From NCBI RefSeq assembly GCF_005954645.2, contig NZ_CP040695.2, positions 1,488,001 to 1,552,000 of the forward strand: a stretch of 64,000 nucleotides of DNA, written 5' to 3'. Below, piece after piece: positions 9,082-19,927 of the stretch. The notes beneath the pieces are model-generated. The model was not told where the DNA came from. It searched no databases and was given only the letters and a program-made list of their open reading frames with translations. The translations under genes and the position numbers were made by a program. The stretch comes from Nocardioides sp. S-1144. Lineage in GTDB: Bacteria; Actinomycetota; Actinomycetes; Propionibacteriales; Nocardioidaceae. Each line of letters starts with the position of its first letter. Within the stretch, counting starts at the first letter, position 1.

Positions 9082-9125
9082 AGAGGGACGCCCCGGTCGA
9101 CGACGGCCGGGGCGCCTCTGCTTTT
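9082..9125 (+). terminator. Rho-independent terminator after whiB
   Basis: A GC-rich hairpin (arms around CGCCCCGG and CCGGGGCG, extended by AGAGG and CCTCT) is followed directly by CTTTT. It lies 13 bases after the whiB stop. Confidence 0.7.
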
Positions 9126-9206
9126 CCGGCGGCCTCCGTGTCGGTGGGGAGGAGGCGGCGGCGAGGGTCGGCCGGTGAGGACTGCGGGGCCCGTGGACCG
9201 TTGGCC

Positions 9207-9212
9207 TAGGCT
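9207..9212 (+). promoter_or_regulatory. -10 box TAGGCT for the large glycosyltransferase gene
   Basis: TAGGCT ends eight bases before the GTG at 9221, consistent with a leaderless transcript. Confidence 0.5.
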
Positions 9213-9220
9213 CGCAGATC

Positions 9221-12124
9221 GTGTCCGCCCCGTCTGTCCCGTCCGCGCCGTCGGGCCGCGTCGTCGCCCTGCTGGTGACGCACGACGGCACCCGCTGGCT
9301 GCCCGGGGTCCTCGACGGGATCGCCGAGCAGGGCGCCGCCCTGTCCGGGGTCGTCGCGGTCGACACCGGCAGCACCGACGGCAGCCGCGACCTGCTGCCC
9401 GGGGGCTACGACCTCGTCGAGGCGACGTCGTCGGCGTCGTACCCGGACGCCGTCCGGCTCGGCCTGGAGCGGGTCGCCGCCCTCGCGCCGGACACCGAGT
9501 GGGTCTGGCTGCTGCACGACGACTCCCGCCCCGCGCCCGGCGCGCTGGCCGCGCTGCTCGCGGCCGCCGCGCGGCGTCCCGACGTCGACGTCCTCGGCCC
9601 CAAGCTGCGGGAGTGGCCCTCGCTGCGCCGCCTGCTCGAGCTCGGCGTCACCCTGTCCGGCACCGGGCGCCGCGAGACCGGCCTCGAGCGCGGCGAGTAC
9701 GACCAGGGCCAGCACGACGAGGAGCGCGAGGTCCTCGCCGTCAACAGCGCCGGGATGCTCGTGCGCCGCCGCGTGCTGGAGGAGCTGGGCGGCTTCGACC
9801 CGCGGCTGCCGATGTTCGGCAACGACCTCGACCTCGGCTGGCGCGCCGCGGCCGCCGGCCACGCCACCCTGGTCGTCCCGGACGCCGTCGTCTTCCACGC
9901 CGAGGCCGCCCACCGCGGGCTGCGCCGCACCGCCCTCACCGGGCGGCACACCCACTACCAGGAGCGGCGCGCCGCGCTCTACACGCTGCTCGTCAACAGC
10001 AGCGCCGCCGCGCTGCCGTGGCGGGTGCTGCGCCTCACGCTCGGCACGCTGGTCCGGATGGTCGGCTTCCTCCTCGTCCGCTCGGTCGGCGAGGCCCTCG
10101 ACGACCTCGCCGCGCTGGTCGCCGTCGTCCTCCGGCCGGGCCAGGTGCGCGCCGGTCGCCGCGAGCGCCGCGACCGCGCCGCCGCGGGCGGCCCCGACCG
10201 GGAGCGCGTCAAGCGGCTGCTCCCGCCGCCGTGGCTGCCCTACCGCCACGGTCTCGACTTCGTCGGCGACGTCGTCTCCGCCGTCACCCAGCAGGCCTCC
10301 GACGTCGCCGAGCGCCGCCGCGTCGCGGCCGCCGAGCTCGACCCGTCGTCCCAGGCCGCGACCCGGCTCCGCGCCGAGCGTGAGCGCGACGAGGACGACG
10401 ACCTCGCCGACTCCGGCGCCATCGCCCGGTTCTTCACCAACCCGGTCGCCCTGACGATGACGCTCGTCGTGGCCGTGATGGTCGTGGCGGCGCGCACCGC
10501 GCTCGGCCAGGTCAGCGGCGGCGCCCTCGCGCCGGCCCCCGACGGCGCCGGGGCCTGGTGGTCGCTGCACCTCGCCTCCTGGCACGAGCTCGGGTTCGGG
10601 ACCGACGTCCCGGCGCCCCCGTACGTCCTCCCGCTCGCCCTGCTCGGCACCGTGCTGGGCCCGACCGGGGCGGTCAGCCTGCTGCTGGTCGGGTCGGCGC
10701 CGTTCGCGCTGTGGGGGGCGTGGCGCTTCCTGAGGGTCGCCGGGCGACTGGTGAGCCCGCGCGGCGCGCCGCGCTGGATCCTGGTCGGCGGCGCCACGGC
10801 CTACGCCGTCGCCCCGGTCGCCGCCGGTGCCTGGGGACACGGGCGGCTCGGCCTCGTGGTCGCCGGTGCCCTGCTGCCGTGGCTGGCCCACGCGGCGCTC
10901 GGCTTCGCCGAGCCCGAGCCGGACCGCCGCCGCCGCGCCGGCTGGCGGGTCGGGCTGCTGCTCGCGCTCACCACCGCCTTCGCGCCCACGACCTGGCTGG
11001 TCGCCGCGGTGCTGGTCCTGGTCGTCCTGGGCGCCGGTCTGCTGCTCGCCCGCGGCCTGGTCAGCGCCCGCGACGTGTGGCTCCCGCCGCTCACCGCGAT
11101 CCTCGTCCCGCTGGTGCTCCTCGGACCCTGGTGGGTCCCCGCGCTCAGCACCGGCTCGGGCGCCGCGCTCCTGCTCGACGCCGGGCGCCCGCCCTCCGAC
11201 GGCGTCGGGGCGCTCGACCTGCTCGCCGGCCGGCTCGGCGACCTGGGCGCCCCCACCTGGGCCGGCCTGGCCCTGGTCGTCCTCGCCGTGCTCGCGCTGC
11301 TGCCCCGCGCGACGCGGATCCCGGTCACCCTGTGCTGGCTGGTCGTGCTGGTCAGCGCCACCGTCGGCGCCGTCCTCGGCACCGTGGACCTCACCCTGAC
11401 CGCGACCGACACCCCCGCCGGGCTCGGCGGGCCGATGCTGGCGGCGCAGGCGGGCCTCGTGGTCGCGGTCGTGCTGGGCGCCCAGGGCGCGACCCGGGCC
11501 GGGCTGGCGGGTCCGCTGCGGGCGGCCGGGATGGTCGCGGCCGCGGCCGCGGTCGTCGTCCCGCTCACGGGGATCGCCTGGTGGCTCACCGGCGACGACG
11601 ACCTCACCTCCGCCGACGCCTCCGTGGTCCCGGCCTACATGGTGCAGCGCTCGACCACCGGCCCCGAGCACGGCGTCCTGGTGGTCGACGGCAGCGTCGC
11701 GACCGGCCTGACCTACACGGTGCGCCGCGGCGACGGCGTGACCGTGGGCGAGGACGAGGTGCTCGCCCCCAGCGACGTCGACCCCGCCGACGCGGCCACC
11801 GTCCGCGACTTCCTGTCCCGCCCCACCGGCGACGTCGTCGACCGGCTCGGCGGCCTCGGCATCGAGTACGTGCTGCTCACCGCCCCGGTCGACGGCACCG
11901 TGGCCGCGGCCCTCGACGCGACGTCCGGCCTGGTCCAGGCCGGCTCCGACGCCGGCACCCGCGCCTGGGAGGTCGACCGGCCGCTCGACCCGGACGCCGT
12001 CGCCGGCGACGACAGCGGGTCGCGGGTCGTGCTGCGGGCCGTGCTGCTCGCCGTCCAGGGGATCGGCGTGGTGCTGGTGCTCGTGCTCGCCGCCCCGACG
12101 CTGCGAGCGAGGAGACGACCGTGA
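9221..12124 (+). CDS. Large membrane glycosyltransferase, family 2
   Basis: 967 residues. Residues 12-265 form a GT2 (GT-A fold) domain: VVALLVTHDGTRWLPGVLDG, VDTGSTDGS, the metal-binding LLHDDSRP, and FDPRLPMFGNDLDLGWRAA. A charged linker follows, then about ten or more hydrophobic helices from residue 400 on, and a soluble loop before a last helix (LAVQGIGVVLVLVLAAP). This GT2 plus polytopic tail architecture occurs in actinobacterial wall-glycan transferases that use polyprenyl-linked sugars. Its stop overlaps the DUF5719 start by four bases, so the two are translated together. Donor and acceptor are unknown; nearby GDP-mannose genes make a mannosyl or rhamnosyl role plausible. Confidence 0.85.
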   Translation: MSAPSVPSAPSGRVVALLVTHDGTRWLPGVLDGIAEQGAALSGVVAVDTGSTDGSRDLLPGGYDLVEATSSASYPDAVRLGLERVAALAPDTEWVWLLHDDSRPAPGALAALLAAAARRPDVDVLGPKLREWPSLRRLLELGVTLSGTGRRETGLERGEYDQGQHDEEREVLAVNSAGMLVRRRVLEELGGFDPRLPMFGNDLDLGWRAAAAGHATLVVPDAVVFHAEAAHRGLRRTALTGRHTHYQERRAALYTLLVNSSAAALPWRVLRLTLGTLVRMVGFLLVRSVGEALDDLAALVAVVLRPGQVRAGRRERRDRAAAGGPDRERVKRLLPPPWLPYRHGLDFVGDVVSAVTQQASDVAERRRVAAAELDPSSQAATRLRAERERDEDDDLADSGAIARFFTNPVALTMTLVVAVMVVAARTALGQVSGGALAPAPDGAGAWWSLHLASWHELGFGTDVPAPPYVLPLALLGTVLGPTGAVSLLLVGSAPFALWGAWRFLRVAGRLVSPRGAPRWILVGGATAYAVAPVAAGAWGHGRLGLVVAGALLPWLAHAALGFAEPEPDRRRRAGWRVGLLLALTTAFAPTTWLVAAVLVLVVLGAGLLLARGLVSARDVWLPPLTAILVPLVLLGPWWVPALSTGSGAALLLDAGRPPSDGVGALDLLAGRLGDLGAPTWAGLALVVLAVLALLPRATRIPVTLCWLVVLVSATVGAVLGTVDLTLTATDTPAGLGGPMLAAQAGLVVAVVLGAQGATRAGLAGPLRAAGMVAAAAAVVVPLTGIAWWLTGDDDLTSADASVVPAYMVQRSTTGPEHGVLVVDGSVATGLTYTVRRGDGVTVGEDEVLAPSDVDPADAATVRDFLSRPTGDVVDRLGGLGIEYVLLTAPVDGTVAAALDATSGLVQAGSDAGTRAWEVDRPLDPDAVAGDDSGSRVVLRAVLLAVQGIGVVLVLVLAAPTLRARRRP

Positions 12125-13518
12125 GCGACCCGACCCCCACCCCCGGACGCCGGGCCGCCACCGGCGGGCGCGCCGCGCGCGCCCGCTTCGACGTGACCAC
12201 CCTGGCCGCCGTCGTGCTGCCGCTGCTCGCCGTGCTCGCCGCCCTGCTCGTCGACACCGGGTCCGAGCCGCGTCCCGCCGTCGCGCCCCGGGAGACCGCC
12301 CTGTCCACCGCGAGCGTCGTGTGCCCCGCCGGCGGCAACGGCATCCAGGTCGCCTCGACGTCGGGCGCCAGCGGCGACCTGACCGTGCGCAGCGGCCGCC
12401 GCGACGACCGCGACGTCGCCGTGGCGCCGGGGCGGTCCACCGAGGTTGACACCGGTGAGCGCGCCGCCGTCGTCCTCGGCGAGGGCGACCTGGCCGCCGG
12501 GCTGGTCGCGGCGAGCTTCTCGCGCCCGCTCGCCAGCTTCGACTGCCGCGCCCCGGTCTTCGACCACTGGTTCACCGGGGTCGGCGCCGGCGCCCGCCAC
12601 CAGTCGATCCTCCAGCTGGTCAACCCCGACGAGGGCCGTGCCGTCGTCGACGTCGAGGTGCTGGGCAGCGAGGGCGTCGTGGACGCCCCGGGTCTGCGGG
12701 GGGTCGCGGTGCAGGGCGGGGAGTCGCGCAGCATCGACCTCGCCGCCACCCTGCCGCGGCGCGACGAGCTCACCCTGCACGTCAGCGTCGTGCGGGGCCG
12801 GATCGCGGCGAGCGTGCGCGACACCGTGCGCGGCATCGGCGGGAGCCGGGCCGGCGACGACGGGCTCGGGTCGCAGGACGCGCCGGCCACCGAGAACCTG
12901 CTGCTCGGCGTGCCCGGGGGCAGCGGACCGCGGATCCTCTTCGTCGCGAACCCGGGCCCGACCCAGGAGCGCGCCACCGTCAAGGTGGTCACCGCCGACG
13001 CCGCTTTCACCCCGTCCGGGCTGGAGGAGGTCGTGCTCCCGCCCCAGTCGGTCGTGCCGGTGCGGCTGACCCGCGTGCTCGCCGAGGTCGGCACCGGCGC
13101 GGAGCGGGCGCTGGGGGTGCTCGTGGAGTCCACCGTGCCGACGACCGCGAGCCTGCAGATGTTCTACCGCGGCGACCTGGTGCGCTCCTCGCCCGTCGCG
13201 CGCCTCGACGGGCCCGGCACCGCCGTCCTGCCCGCCGGCAGCAAGAGCCTCGTGCTCGGCGGCGCGGCCGGCCCGGGCGCGGTCACCGTCACGGCGTCGG
13301 ACGAGGGCGGCGCGGCCCTGCCCGAGCAGCGGGTCGAGGTCGCCAGCGACCGGGCGACCGTCGTCGACCTGCCGGACGGCGCCCGGCTCGTGACGGTCAC
13401 CGGCGTCGCGACGACCTCCGTCGTGCTGGTCACCAACGACGACGGCGCCACCCTGGTCCCCGTCCGGGCCCCGGTCACCACCGGGCTGGTGCCCGACGTC
13501 GCGCCCGGCCTGCCCTGA
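12121..13518 (+). CDS. DUF5719 family membrane-anchored extracellular protein
   Basis: 465 residues. Basic N-terminus, then one signal-anchor helix near residues 25-45 (TLAAVVLPLLAVLAALLVD), then an all-beta extracytoplasmic region with repeated Ig-like segments such as HQSILQLVNPDEGRAVVDVEV and RILFVANPGPTQERATVKVV. This is the DUF5719 pattern found next to the giant GT2 in Actinobacteria. GTG start overlaps the GT2 stop (GTGA), so it probably acts with that transferase at the outer face of the membrane, for instance as a lid or scaffold; that role is inference. Confidence 0.82.
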   Translation: MSDPTPTPGRRAATGGRAARARFDVTTLAAVVLPLLAVLAALLVDTGSEPRPAVAPRETALSTASVVCPAGGNGIQVASTSGASGDLTVRSGRRDDRDVAVAPGRSTEVDTGERAAVVLGEGDLAAGLVAASFSRPLASFDCRAPVFDHWFTGVGAGARHQSILQLVNPDEGRAVVDVEVLGSEGVVDAPGLRGVAVQGGESRSIDLAATLPRRDELTLHVSVVRGRIAASVRDTVRGIGGSRAGDDGLGSQDAPATENLLLGVPGGSGPRILFVANPGPTQERATVKVVTADAAFTPSGLEEVVLPPQSVVPVRLTRVLAEVGTGAERALGVLVESTVPTTASLQMFYRGDLVRSSPVARLDGPGTAVLPAGSKSLVLGGAAGPGAVTVTASDEGGAALPEQRVEVASDRATVVDLPDGARLVTVTGVATTSVVLVTNDDGATLVPVRAPVTTGLVPDVAPGLP

Positions 13519-13552
13519 CGCCGGCCCGGCCCGGCCCGCGGGCGCGGTCGGC

Positions 13553-14014
13553 TCAGTCGTCGGTGTCGTCGAAGCGCGGGTCGACCTGCTCCGGGTCGAT
13601 GCCGAGCAGCTCGGCGACCTGCTCGACGACGACGCGGTGCACGAGGGCCTCGAGCTCGCCGCGCGAGGAGCTGCGGTGCTCGATCGGGCGCCGGAAGACC
13701 ACCAGCCGGGTCGGCCGGGTGCCGGTGCCGCGCACCAGGGAGGAGAGCGGCACGGTGCCCGACTCCCAGTCGTCGGGCACCTGTGGGGCGTCCTCGACGG
13801 CGTACTCGACCAGGCCGAGGTGCTCCTGCCAGCGGTCCTCGATGTCGGCGACGACGGCGAGCACCAGGTCGTCGAAGCGGTCGCGGCGGGTGCGGAGCTC
13901 GGGCGTGCGGGGGTCGCGGGGCAGCACCGCCGGCCCGCGCATGCCGCGGTCGCGCCGGTCCCTGGTCCGGGTGCGTCGTCGACCGGTGTCCCCGGGACCT
14001 GCGTGCTGTGCCAC
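13553..14014 (-). CDS. Metallopeptidase-family protein with degenerate zinc motif
   Basis: 153 residues, related by position and by its FDDLVLAVVADIEDRWQEHLGLVEYAVEDAP block to the zincin-like family represented by mycobacterial Rv3259. The region that should hold HExxH reads VHRVVVEQVAELLGI, so neither motif histidine pair nor glutamate is in place and peptidase activity is unlikely. The N-terminus is arginine-rich. Convergent with the DUF5719 gene and divergent from the DUF3499 gene. TAGGCT six bases before GTG 14014 supports this start. Confidence 0.75.
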   Translation of the reverse strand: MAQHAGPGDTGRRRTRTRDRRDRGMRGPAVLPRDPRTPELRTRRDRFDDLVLAVVADIEDRWQEHLGLVEYAVEDAPQVPDDWESGTVPLSSLVRGTGTRPTRLVVFRRPIEHRSSSRGELEALVHRVVVEQVAELLGIDPEQVDPRFDDTDD

Positions 14015-14020
14015 CCCGCG

Positions 14021-14026
14021 AGCCTA
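14021..14026 (-). promoter_or_regulatory. -10 box TAGGCT for the metallopeptidase-family gene
   Basis: Read on the minus strand, TAGGCT ends six bases before the GTG at 14014, giving a leaderless start. It lies in the 49-base divergent spacer; TACCGT at 14051-14056 serves the opposite gene in the same way. Confidence 0.5.
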
Positions 14027-14063
14027 GGCGGCAACCACGGCCTCCACGGGTACCGTCTCCTCC

Positions 14064-14420
14064 GTGAGTCTCCGGCGCTGTTCGCGCACCCCCTGCGGTC
14101 GTCCCGCCGTGCAGACCCTCACCTACGTCTACGCCGACCAGACCGCCGTCCTCGGCCCGCTGGCGACCTTCGCCGAGCCGCACGCCTACGACCTGTGCGC
14201 CGTGCACAGCGAGCGGCTCTCCGCGCCCCGGGGGTGGGAGGTGCTCCGCCTGGCCTCCGACGTCCGCGACACCGGGCCCAGCTCCGACGACCTGCTCGCC
14301 CTCGCCGACGCCGTCCGCGAGGCCGGGCGACCCGCGCCCGTGGAGCGCACCCGCCCGGCCGAGGAGGGTGGTCGCGAGACCAGCCGCCGCGGTCACCTGC
14401 GGGTCCTCACCACCGACTGA
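14064..14420 (+). CDS. DUF3499 family protein
   Basis: 118 residues. The N-terminus SLRRCSRTPCGRPAVQTLTYVYADQTAVLGPL is the DUF3499 signature, with paired cysteines (C-x4-C) and a third in YDLCAVHSERL that could bind metal. The C-terminal third is charged and probably disordered. It lies between whiB/GT2 and phosphomannomutase genes, the position of Rv3258c in mycobacteria. Family function is unknown. GTG start is preceded at seven bases by TACCGT. Confidence 0.85.
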   Translation: MSLRRCSRTPCGRPAVQTLTYVYADQTAVLGPLATFAEPHAYDLCAVHSERLSAPRGWEVLRLASDVRDTGPSSDDLLALADAVREAGRPAPVERTRPAEEGGRETSRRGHLRVLTTD

Positions 14421-14449
14421 CCGGCTGGGGGCGGGGCGCCGGACCCCAC

Positions 14450-14455
14450 TAGGCT
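14450..14455 (+). promoter_or_regulatory. -10 box TAGGCT for phosphomannomutase
   Basis: TAGGCT ends seven bases before ATG 14463 and no ribosome binding site intervenes, so a leaderless transcript is expected. Confidence 0.55.
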
Positions 14456-14462
14456 GCGCGAC

Positions 14463-15833
14463 ATGGCACTCGACCCCGGCACGGTCCACGCCGTCTTCAA
14501 GGCCTACGACGTGCGGGGCACCGTCCCCGACCAGGTCGACGAGGAGCTCGCCGCGGCCACCGGTGCGGCGTTCGTGGAGGTCGTCGGGGCCCGGGAGGTC
14601 GTCGTCGGCTACGACATGCGGCCGAGCTCGCCCCGTCTCGCGGGCGCCTTCGCCGACGGTGCCAACCGGGCCGGCGCCGACGTGACGCTGATCGGGCTGG
14701 CCTCCACCGACCAGCTCTACTTCGCCTCCGGGCTCCTCGGCCTGCCGGGCGCGATGTTCACCGCCAGCCACAACCCGGCGCAGTACAACGGCATCAAGCT
14801 CTGCCGCGCCGGGGCACAGCCGGTCGGCACCGACACCGGGCTCACCGCGATCCGCGACCTGGTCGCCGCCGGGCACGCGCCGAGCGGCCCGGGCGGCGGG
14901 TCGATCACCGAGCACGACGTGCTGGAGGCCTACGCCGCCCACCTGCTCTCGCTCGCCCCGGTCACCGGCCGGCCGCTCAAGGTCGTCGTGGACGCCGGCA
15001 ACGGGATGGCCGGGCACACCGCGCCCGCCGTCTTCGAGCGTCTCGGCGCGCAGGTCGAGCTCGTGCCGCTCTACTTCGAGCTCGACGGCACCTTCCCGAA
15101 CCACGAGGCGAACCCGATCGACCCCGCCACCCTGGTCGACCTCCAGCAGAAGGTCGTCGAGGTCGGCGCCGACATCGGCCTGGCCTTCGACGGCGACGCC
15201 GACCGGTGCTTCCTCGTCGACGAGCGCGGGGCGGCGGTCTCGCCGTCCGCGCTGACCGCCCTGATCGCCGAGCGCGAGCTCGCCCGGCACCCGGGCTCGG
15301 TGGTCATCCACAACCTCATCACCAGCCGCGCCGTGCCCGAGATCGTCACCGAGCTCGGCGGGCGCCCGGTGCGCACCCGGGTCGGCCACTCCTACATCAA
15401 GGCGACGATGGCCGAGACCGACGCCGTCTTCGGCGGCGAGCACAGCGGTCACTTCTACTTCCGCGACTTCTGGCGCGCCGACTCCGGCATGCTCGCCGCC
15501 CTGCACGCCCTCGCGGCGCTGGCCGGCAGCGACCGGCCGCTGTCGGCGCTGATGGCTCGCTACGACCGCTACCCGCTCTCGGGCGAGATCAACTCGACCG
15601 TCGCCGACCCGGCCGCCGCCGTGGCCGCGGTCGAGGAGGCCTTCGCCGGCCGGCCCGGCGCCACCACCGACCACCTCGACGGGCTGACCATCAGCCACGC
15701 CGACTGGCAGCTCAACCTCCGGATGTCCAACACCGAGCCGCTGCTGCGGCTCAACGTCGAGGGCGCCGACCACCGAACCATGACCGCGACGCGCGACGAG
15801 GCGCTCGCCCTGATCCGCGGAGGAAACCGATGA
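14463..15833 (+). CDS. manB: Phosphomannomutase/phosphoglucomutase
   Basis: 456 residues, alpha-D-phosphohexomutase family. Converts mannose-6-phosphate to mannose-1-phosphate (often glucose phosphates as well), feeding the guanylyltransferase at 4129. [14 protein letters not shown] at the start, catalytic serine loop [13 protein letters not shown] at about residues 99-111, metal loop [12 protein letters not shown] at about 241, sugar-binding [13 protein letters not shown], and phosphate-binding [14 protein letters not shown] near the end are all intact. The stop overlaps the next gene's start (ATGA), so it leads a co-translated group with the Trm112-like gene. In mycobacteria the orthologue is Rv3257c (pmmA/manB). 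Confidence 0.94.
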   Translation: MALDPGTVHAVFKAYDVRGTVPDQVDEELAAATGAAFVEVVGAREVVVGYDMRPSSPRLAGAFADGANRAGADVTLIGLASTDQLYFASGLLGLPGAMFTASHNPAQYNGIKLCRAGAQPVGTDTGLTAIRDLVAAGHAPSGPGGGSITEHDVLEAYAAHLLSLAPVTGRPLKVVVDAGNGMAGHTAPAVFERLGAQVELVPLYFELDGTFPNHEANPIDPATLVDLQQKVVEVGADIGLAFDGDADRCFLVDERGAAVSPSALTALIAERELARHPGSVVIHNLITSRAVPEIVTELGGRPVRTRVGHSYIKATMAETDAVFGGEHSGHFYFRDFWRADSGMLAALHALAALAGSDRPLSALMARYDRYPLSGEINSTVADPAAAVAAVEEAFAGRPGATTDHLDGLTISHADWQLNLRMSNTEPLLRLNVEGADHRTMTATRDEALALIRGGNR

Positions 15834-16069
15834 CCGACACCACTGGCAGCAGCACGGGCGGCCCGACGGGCGGCCCGACGGGCGGTCCGACGGGCGGGAT
15901 CGACCCCGCGCTGCTCGAGATCATCGTGTGCCCCGACTGCCGCGGCGACCTGGCCGTCGTGACGGCGTCGGGCGCCACCGAGCTGGTGTGCCAGGCCTGC
16001 GGCCTCGCCTACCCGGTGCGCGACGACATCCCGGTGCTGCTCGTCGACGAAGCCCGCCGCCCGGCCTGA
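15830..16069 (+). CDS. Trm112 family protein
   Basis: 79 residues. Two CxxC pairs (CPDCRGD and [10 protein letters not shown]) form a zinc ribbon, and [10 protein letters not shown] plus [16 protein letters not shown] are the Trm112/UPF0434 marks. Such proteins bind and activate methyltransferases in other organisms; the partner here is unknown. The N-terminal 24 residues are an in-frame GGPT repeat encoded by three near-identical 12-base units at about 15858-15899, probably a disordered, length-variable tail. ATGA overlap with the mutase gene. Confidence 0.88.
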   Translation: MTDTTGSSTGGPTGGPTGGPTGGIDPALLEIIVCPDCRGDLAVVTASGATELVCQACGLAYPVRDDIPVLLVDEARRPA

Positions 16070-16086
16070 CCGGGGAGGACGACGCG

Positions 16087-17121
16087 ATGACCTGGTTCGA
16101 CGAGTCCCGTCTCGACGACGAGATGGCCCTGGGCGCCTCCGACCTGCGCCTGCGCACCCTGGCCGAGTCCGGCGCCCGGGTGCGCCGGGAGGCCGAGAAC
16201 GCCGCCGCCGCGACCGCGGTCGCGGTCGAGCGCGCCCAGGACGCCCGCCCGCGCGCGGTGATCGCCGCCGGCCCCGACTCGCGGCTGCTGCGCGCGGTCC
16301 TCGAGCCGTGGTGCCCGGTGCCCTTCGTCGCCTGGCCCGGGCAGGGCCTGCCGGGCTGGGCGGGCAGCCTCGACCTGGTCGTCGTCCTGGCCCCGAACGG
16401 CTCCGACACCGGGACGGCGTCCGCGGTCGCCGAGGCCGTGCGCCGCGGCTGCCAGGTCGTCGTGGCCTGCCCGCCGGCGTCCATGGTCGCCGAGCACGCC
16501 GACGGGCGCTGGAGCACGCTGCTGCCGACCGTCGCCGACGACCAGCTCGCCACGGCCGTCGTCATGCTGACCTACCTGCACCGCGTCGGCCTCGGTCCCG
16601 ACGCCGCCCCCGACGGCGTCGCGCAGGCCCTCGACGACGTCGCGATCGCCTGCTCGCCGCACCGCGACATCTCGATCAACCCGGCCAAGATGCTCGCGAT
16701 CTCGCTCGCCGACGCCAACCCGCTGGTCTGGGGCGGCTCGGTCCTCGCGGCCCGGGCCGCGCGCCGCGTCGCGGAGTCGATCCGCCGGTCGAGCGGTCGC
16801 ACCGCCCTGGCCGGGGACGCCGAGCACCTGCTGCCGGTCCTGGAGGCGACCCGGCCCCGCGACGTCTTCGTCGACCCCTTCGCGGGCGAGACGGGCTCCG
16901 GGGGAGACCTGCGTCCCGTGCTCGTCGTCCTCGACGACGGCGCCGACGACCCCGTCGTGCGCGAGCACCGCGGCCGGCTCGGCGCCGCGGCCGACGGGCG
17001 CGGCGTCCGGGTCGAGACCGTCACGAGCGAGGCCCCCAGCGAGGTCGCGCGCTACGCCTCGCTGCTGCTCACCGGCACCTACGCCGCGGAGTACCTGCGC
17101 CTGGGCATCGTCGAGGACTGA
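16087..17121 (+). CDS. SIS-domain-like protein (Rv3256c/TobH type)
   Basis: 344 residues, cytoplasmic. Opens with WFDESRLDDEMALGASDLRLRTLAESGARVRRE, as in the actinobacterial protein found between phosphomannomutase and phosphomannose isomerase genes. A SIS-like alternating alpha/beta core follows (DLVVVLAPNGSDTGTASAVAEAVRRGCQVVVACPP), so it should bind a phosphosugar, but catalytic residues cannot be assigned. GGGAGG lies nine bases before the ATG. In other actinobacteria the next gene is manA; here a DUF808 gene follows instead, so manA is missing or elsewhere. Confidence 0.8.
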   Translation: MTWFDESRLDDEMALGASDLRLRTLAESGARVRREAENAAAATAVAVERAQDARPRAVIAAGPDSRLLRAVLEPWCPVPFVAWPGQGLPGWAGSLDLVVVLAPNGSDTGTASAVAEAVRRGCQVVVACPPASMVAEHADGRWSTLLPTVADDQLATAVVMLTYLHRVGLGPDAAPDGVAQALDDVAIACSPHRDISINPAKMLAISLADANPLVWGGSVLAARAARRVAESIRRSSGRTALAGDAEHLLPVLEATRPRDVFVDPFAGETGSGGDLRPVLVVLDDGADDPVVREHRGRLGAAADGRGVRVETVTSEAPSEVARYASLLLTGTYAAEYLRLGIVED

Positions 17122-17172
17122 GCCGGACGCCGCCGGGCCGGACGGGCGCGCGGGTGCGACCGCGTGCTCGTA

Positions 17173-17178
17173 TAACCT
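17173..17178 (+). promoter_or_regulatory. -10 box TAACCT (within TATAACCT) for the DUF808 gene
   Basis: The box ends seven bases before ATG 17186; no Shine-Dalgarno is present, so a leaderless transcript is expected. Confidence 0.5.
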
Positions 17179-17185
17179 CTGCCGC

Positions 17186-18139
17186 ATGAGCGCTGGGCTG
17201 TTCGGACTCCTCGACGACATCGCCGTGCTCGCCAAGCTGGCGGCGGCCTCGGTCGACGACGTCGGCGCCGCGGCGGCGCGGGCCAGCGCCAAGGCCGCGG
17301 GCGTCGTCGTCGACGACACCGCCGTCACGCCCCAGTACGTGCAGGGAGTCGCGGCGAAGCGCGAGCTGCCGATCATCAAGAAGATCGCGATCGGCTCGCT
17401 GCGCAACAAGCTGCTCTTCATCCTGCCCGCGGCGCTGCTGCTCAGCGAGTTCGCGCCCGACTGGGTGCTGCCGGTCATCCTCATCTGCGGCGGCACGTTC
17501 CTGGCCTACGAGGGCGCGGAGAAGATCTGGGAGCGGGTCAGCGGCCACGGCGCCGAGGCCGACGACGCCCCCGCGGCCGAGATCAGCCCCGAGCAGGAGA
17601 AGACGATGATCGCCGGTGCGGTGCGCACCGACTTCATCCTCTCCGCCGAGATCATGGTGATCGCCCTCAACGAGGTCGCCGCCGAGGCGTTCGTGGCCCG
17701 CGCGGTCATCCTCGCGGTCGTGGCCGTCGGCATCACGATCCTCGTCTACGGCGTGGTCGCGGCGATCGTGAAGATGGACGACGTCGGGCTGAGCCTGGCC
17801 CAGCGCTCCTCGGCGGCCGCCCAGCGGATCGGCCTCGGCCTCGTCAAGGCGATGCCCCGGCTGCTGGCCACCATCTCCGTCGTCGGGATCGCCGCGATGC
17901 TCTGGGTCGGCGGGCACATCCTGCTCGCCCAGCTGCACGAGCTCGGCGTCGACCCGCCCTACGACGCGGTCCACCACCTCGAGGTGGCCGTCCACGACGC
18001 TGTCGGCGCCCTCGGCGGCGTGCTCGGCTGGCTCACCAACACCGCGGCCTCCGCGGTCGTCGGCCTGGTCGTCGGCGCGATCGTCGTGGCCGTCGTGCAC
18101 GTGCTGCCGTTCGGCAGGAAGCACGGCGCCGCGCACTGA
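17186..18139 (+). CDS. DUF808 family inner-membrane protein (YedI-like)
   Basis: 317 residues. The N-terminus SAGLFGLLDDIAVLAKLAAASVDDV is the DUF808 signature. KKIAIGSLRNKLLFILPAALLLSEF and several later hydrophobic helices (AVILAVVAVGITILVYGVVAAIVKM, LLATISVVGIAAMLWVGGHIL, SAVVGLVVGAIVVAVVHVL) make it a polytopic membrane protein. The family has no firm function. It lies alone between the phosphomannomutase group and ahcY. Confidence 0.88.
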   Translation: MSAGLFGLLDDIAVLAKLAAASVDDVGAAAARASAKAAGVVVDDTAVTPQYVQGVAAKRELPIIKKIAIGSLRNKLLFILPAALLLSEFAPDWVLPVILICGGTFLAYEGAEKIWERVSGHGAEADDAPAAEISPEQEKTMIAGAVRTDFILSAEIMVIALNEVAAEAFVARAVILAVVAVGITILVYGVVAAIVKMDDVGLSLAQRSSAAAQRIGLGLVKAMPRLLATISVVGIAAMLWVGGHILLAQLHELGVDPPYDAVHHLEVAVHDAVGALGGVLGWLTNTAASAVVGLVVGAIVVAVVHVLPFGRKHGAAH

Positions 18140-18276
18140 GCCCGGCCCCGGCCGCCCACTCCGCCCACTCCGGTATCACAGGGGTGTGGTGCTCCAACGA
18201 TTCTTCGTACGGCGATGCGCAGTCCTAGCCTTGTACCACGCGCTTCATCCGCATCGAACAGCACACAGGAGCACCC

Positions 18277-19707
<1,431 letters not shown>

Positions 19708-19751
19708 CCCAGCACGGGGTCGACCCGCGTGTCGGGACCCCGTGAGCCAGG

Positions 19752-19795
19752 AGCCGAACGCCACCACGGACCCCCGTGGTGGCGTTCGGCTTCTC
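19752..19795 (+). terminator. Strong hairpin terminator between ahcY and mtrA
   Basis: A perfect 18-base-pair stem (AGCCGAACGCCACCACGG with its complement at 19774-19791) closes a four-base ACCC loop and is followed by TCT. The arms also encode a few Us on the reverse strand, so it could work in both directions. Confidence 0.75.
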
Positions 19796-19927
19796 CGGCT
19801 CCGGGGTCTCGGCGGCGCTCGCCCGCGCCCGCCTGCCCGGCCTCCGTGGTGACCCGGGCCGTCGCCCGCGGGCGCGGCCGCGGCTGCCGCCGGGTACCGG
19901 CGGGTAGGGCCTGCTGGTGGGTGCTGT

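Noticed and set aside
18140..18276. SAH riboswitch upstream of ahcY
   Set aside because: No match by eye to the conserved core of SAH riboswitches; only an AGGAG ribosome binding site and a weak promoter-like stretch were seen.
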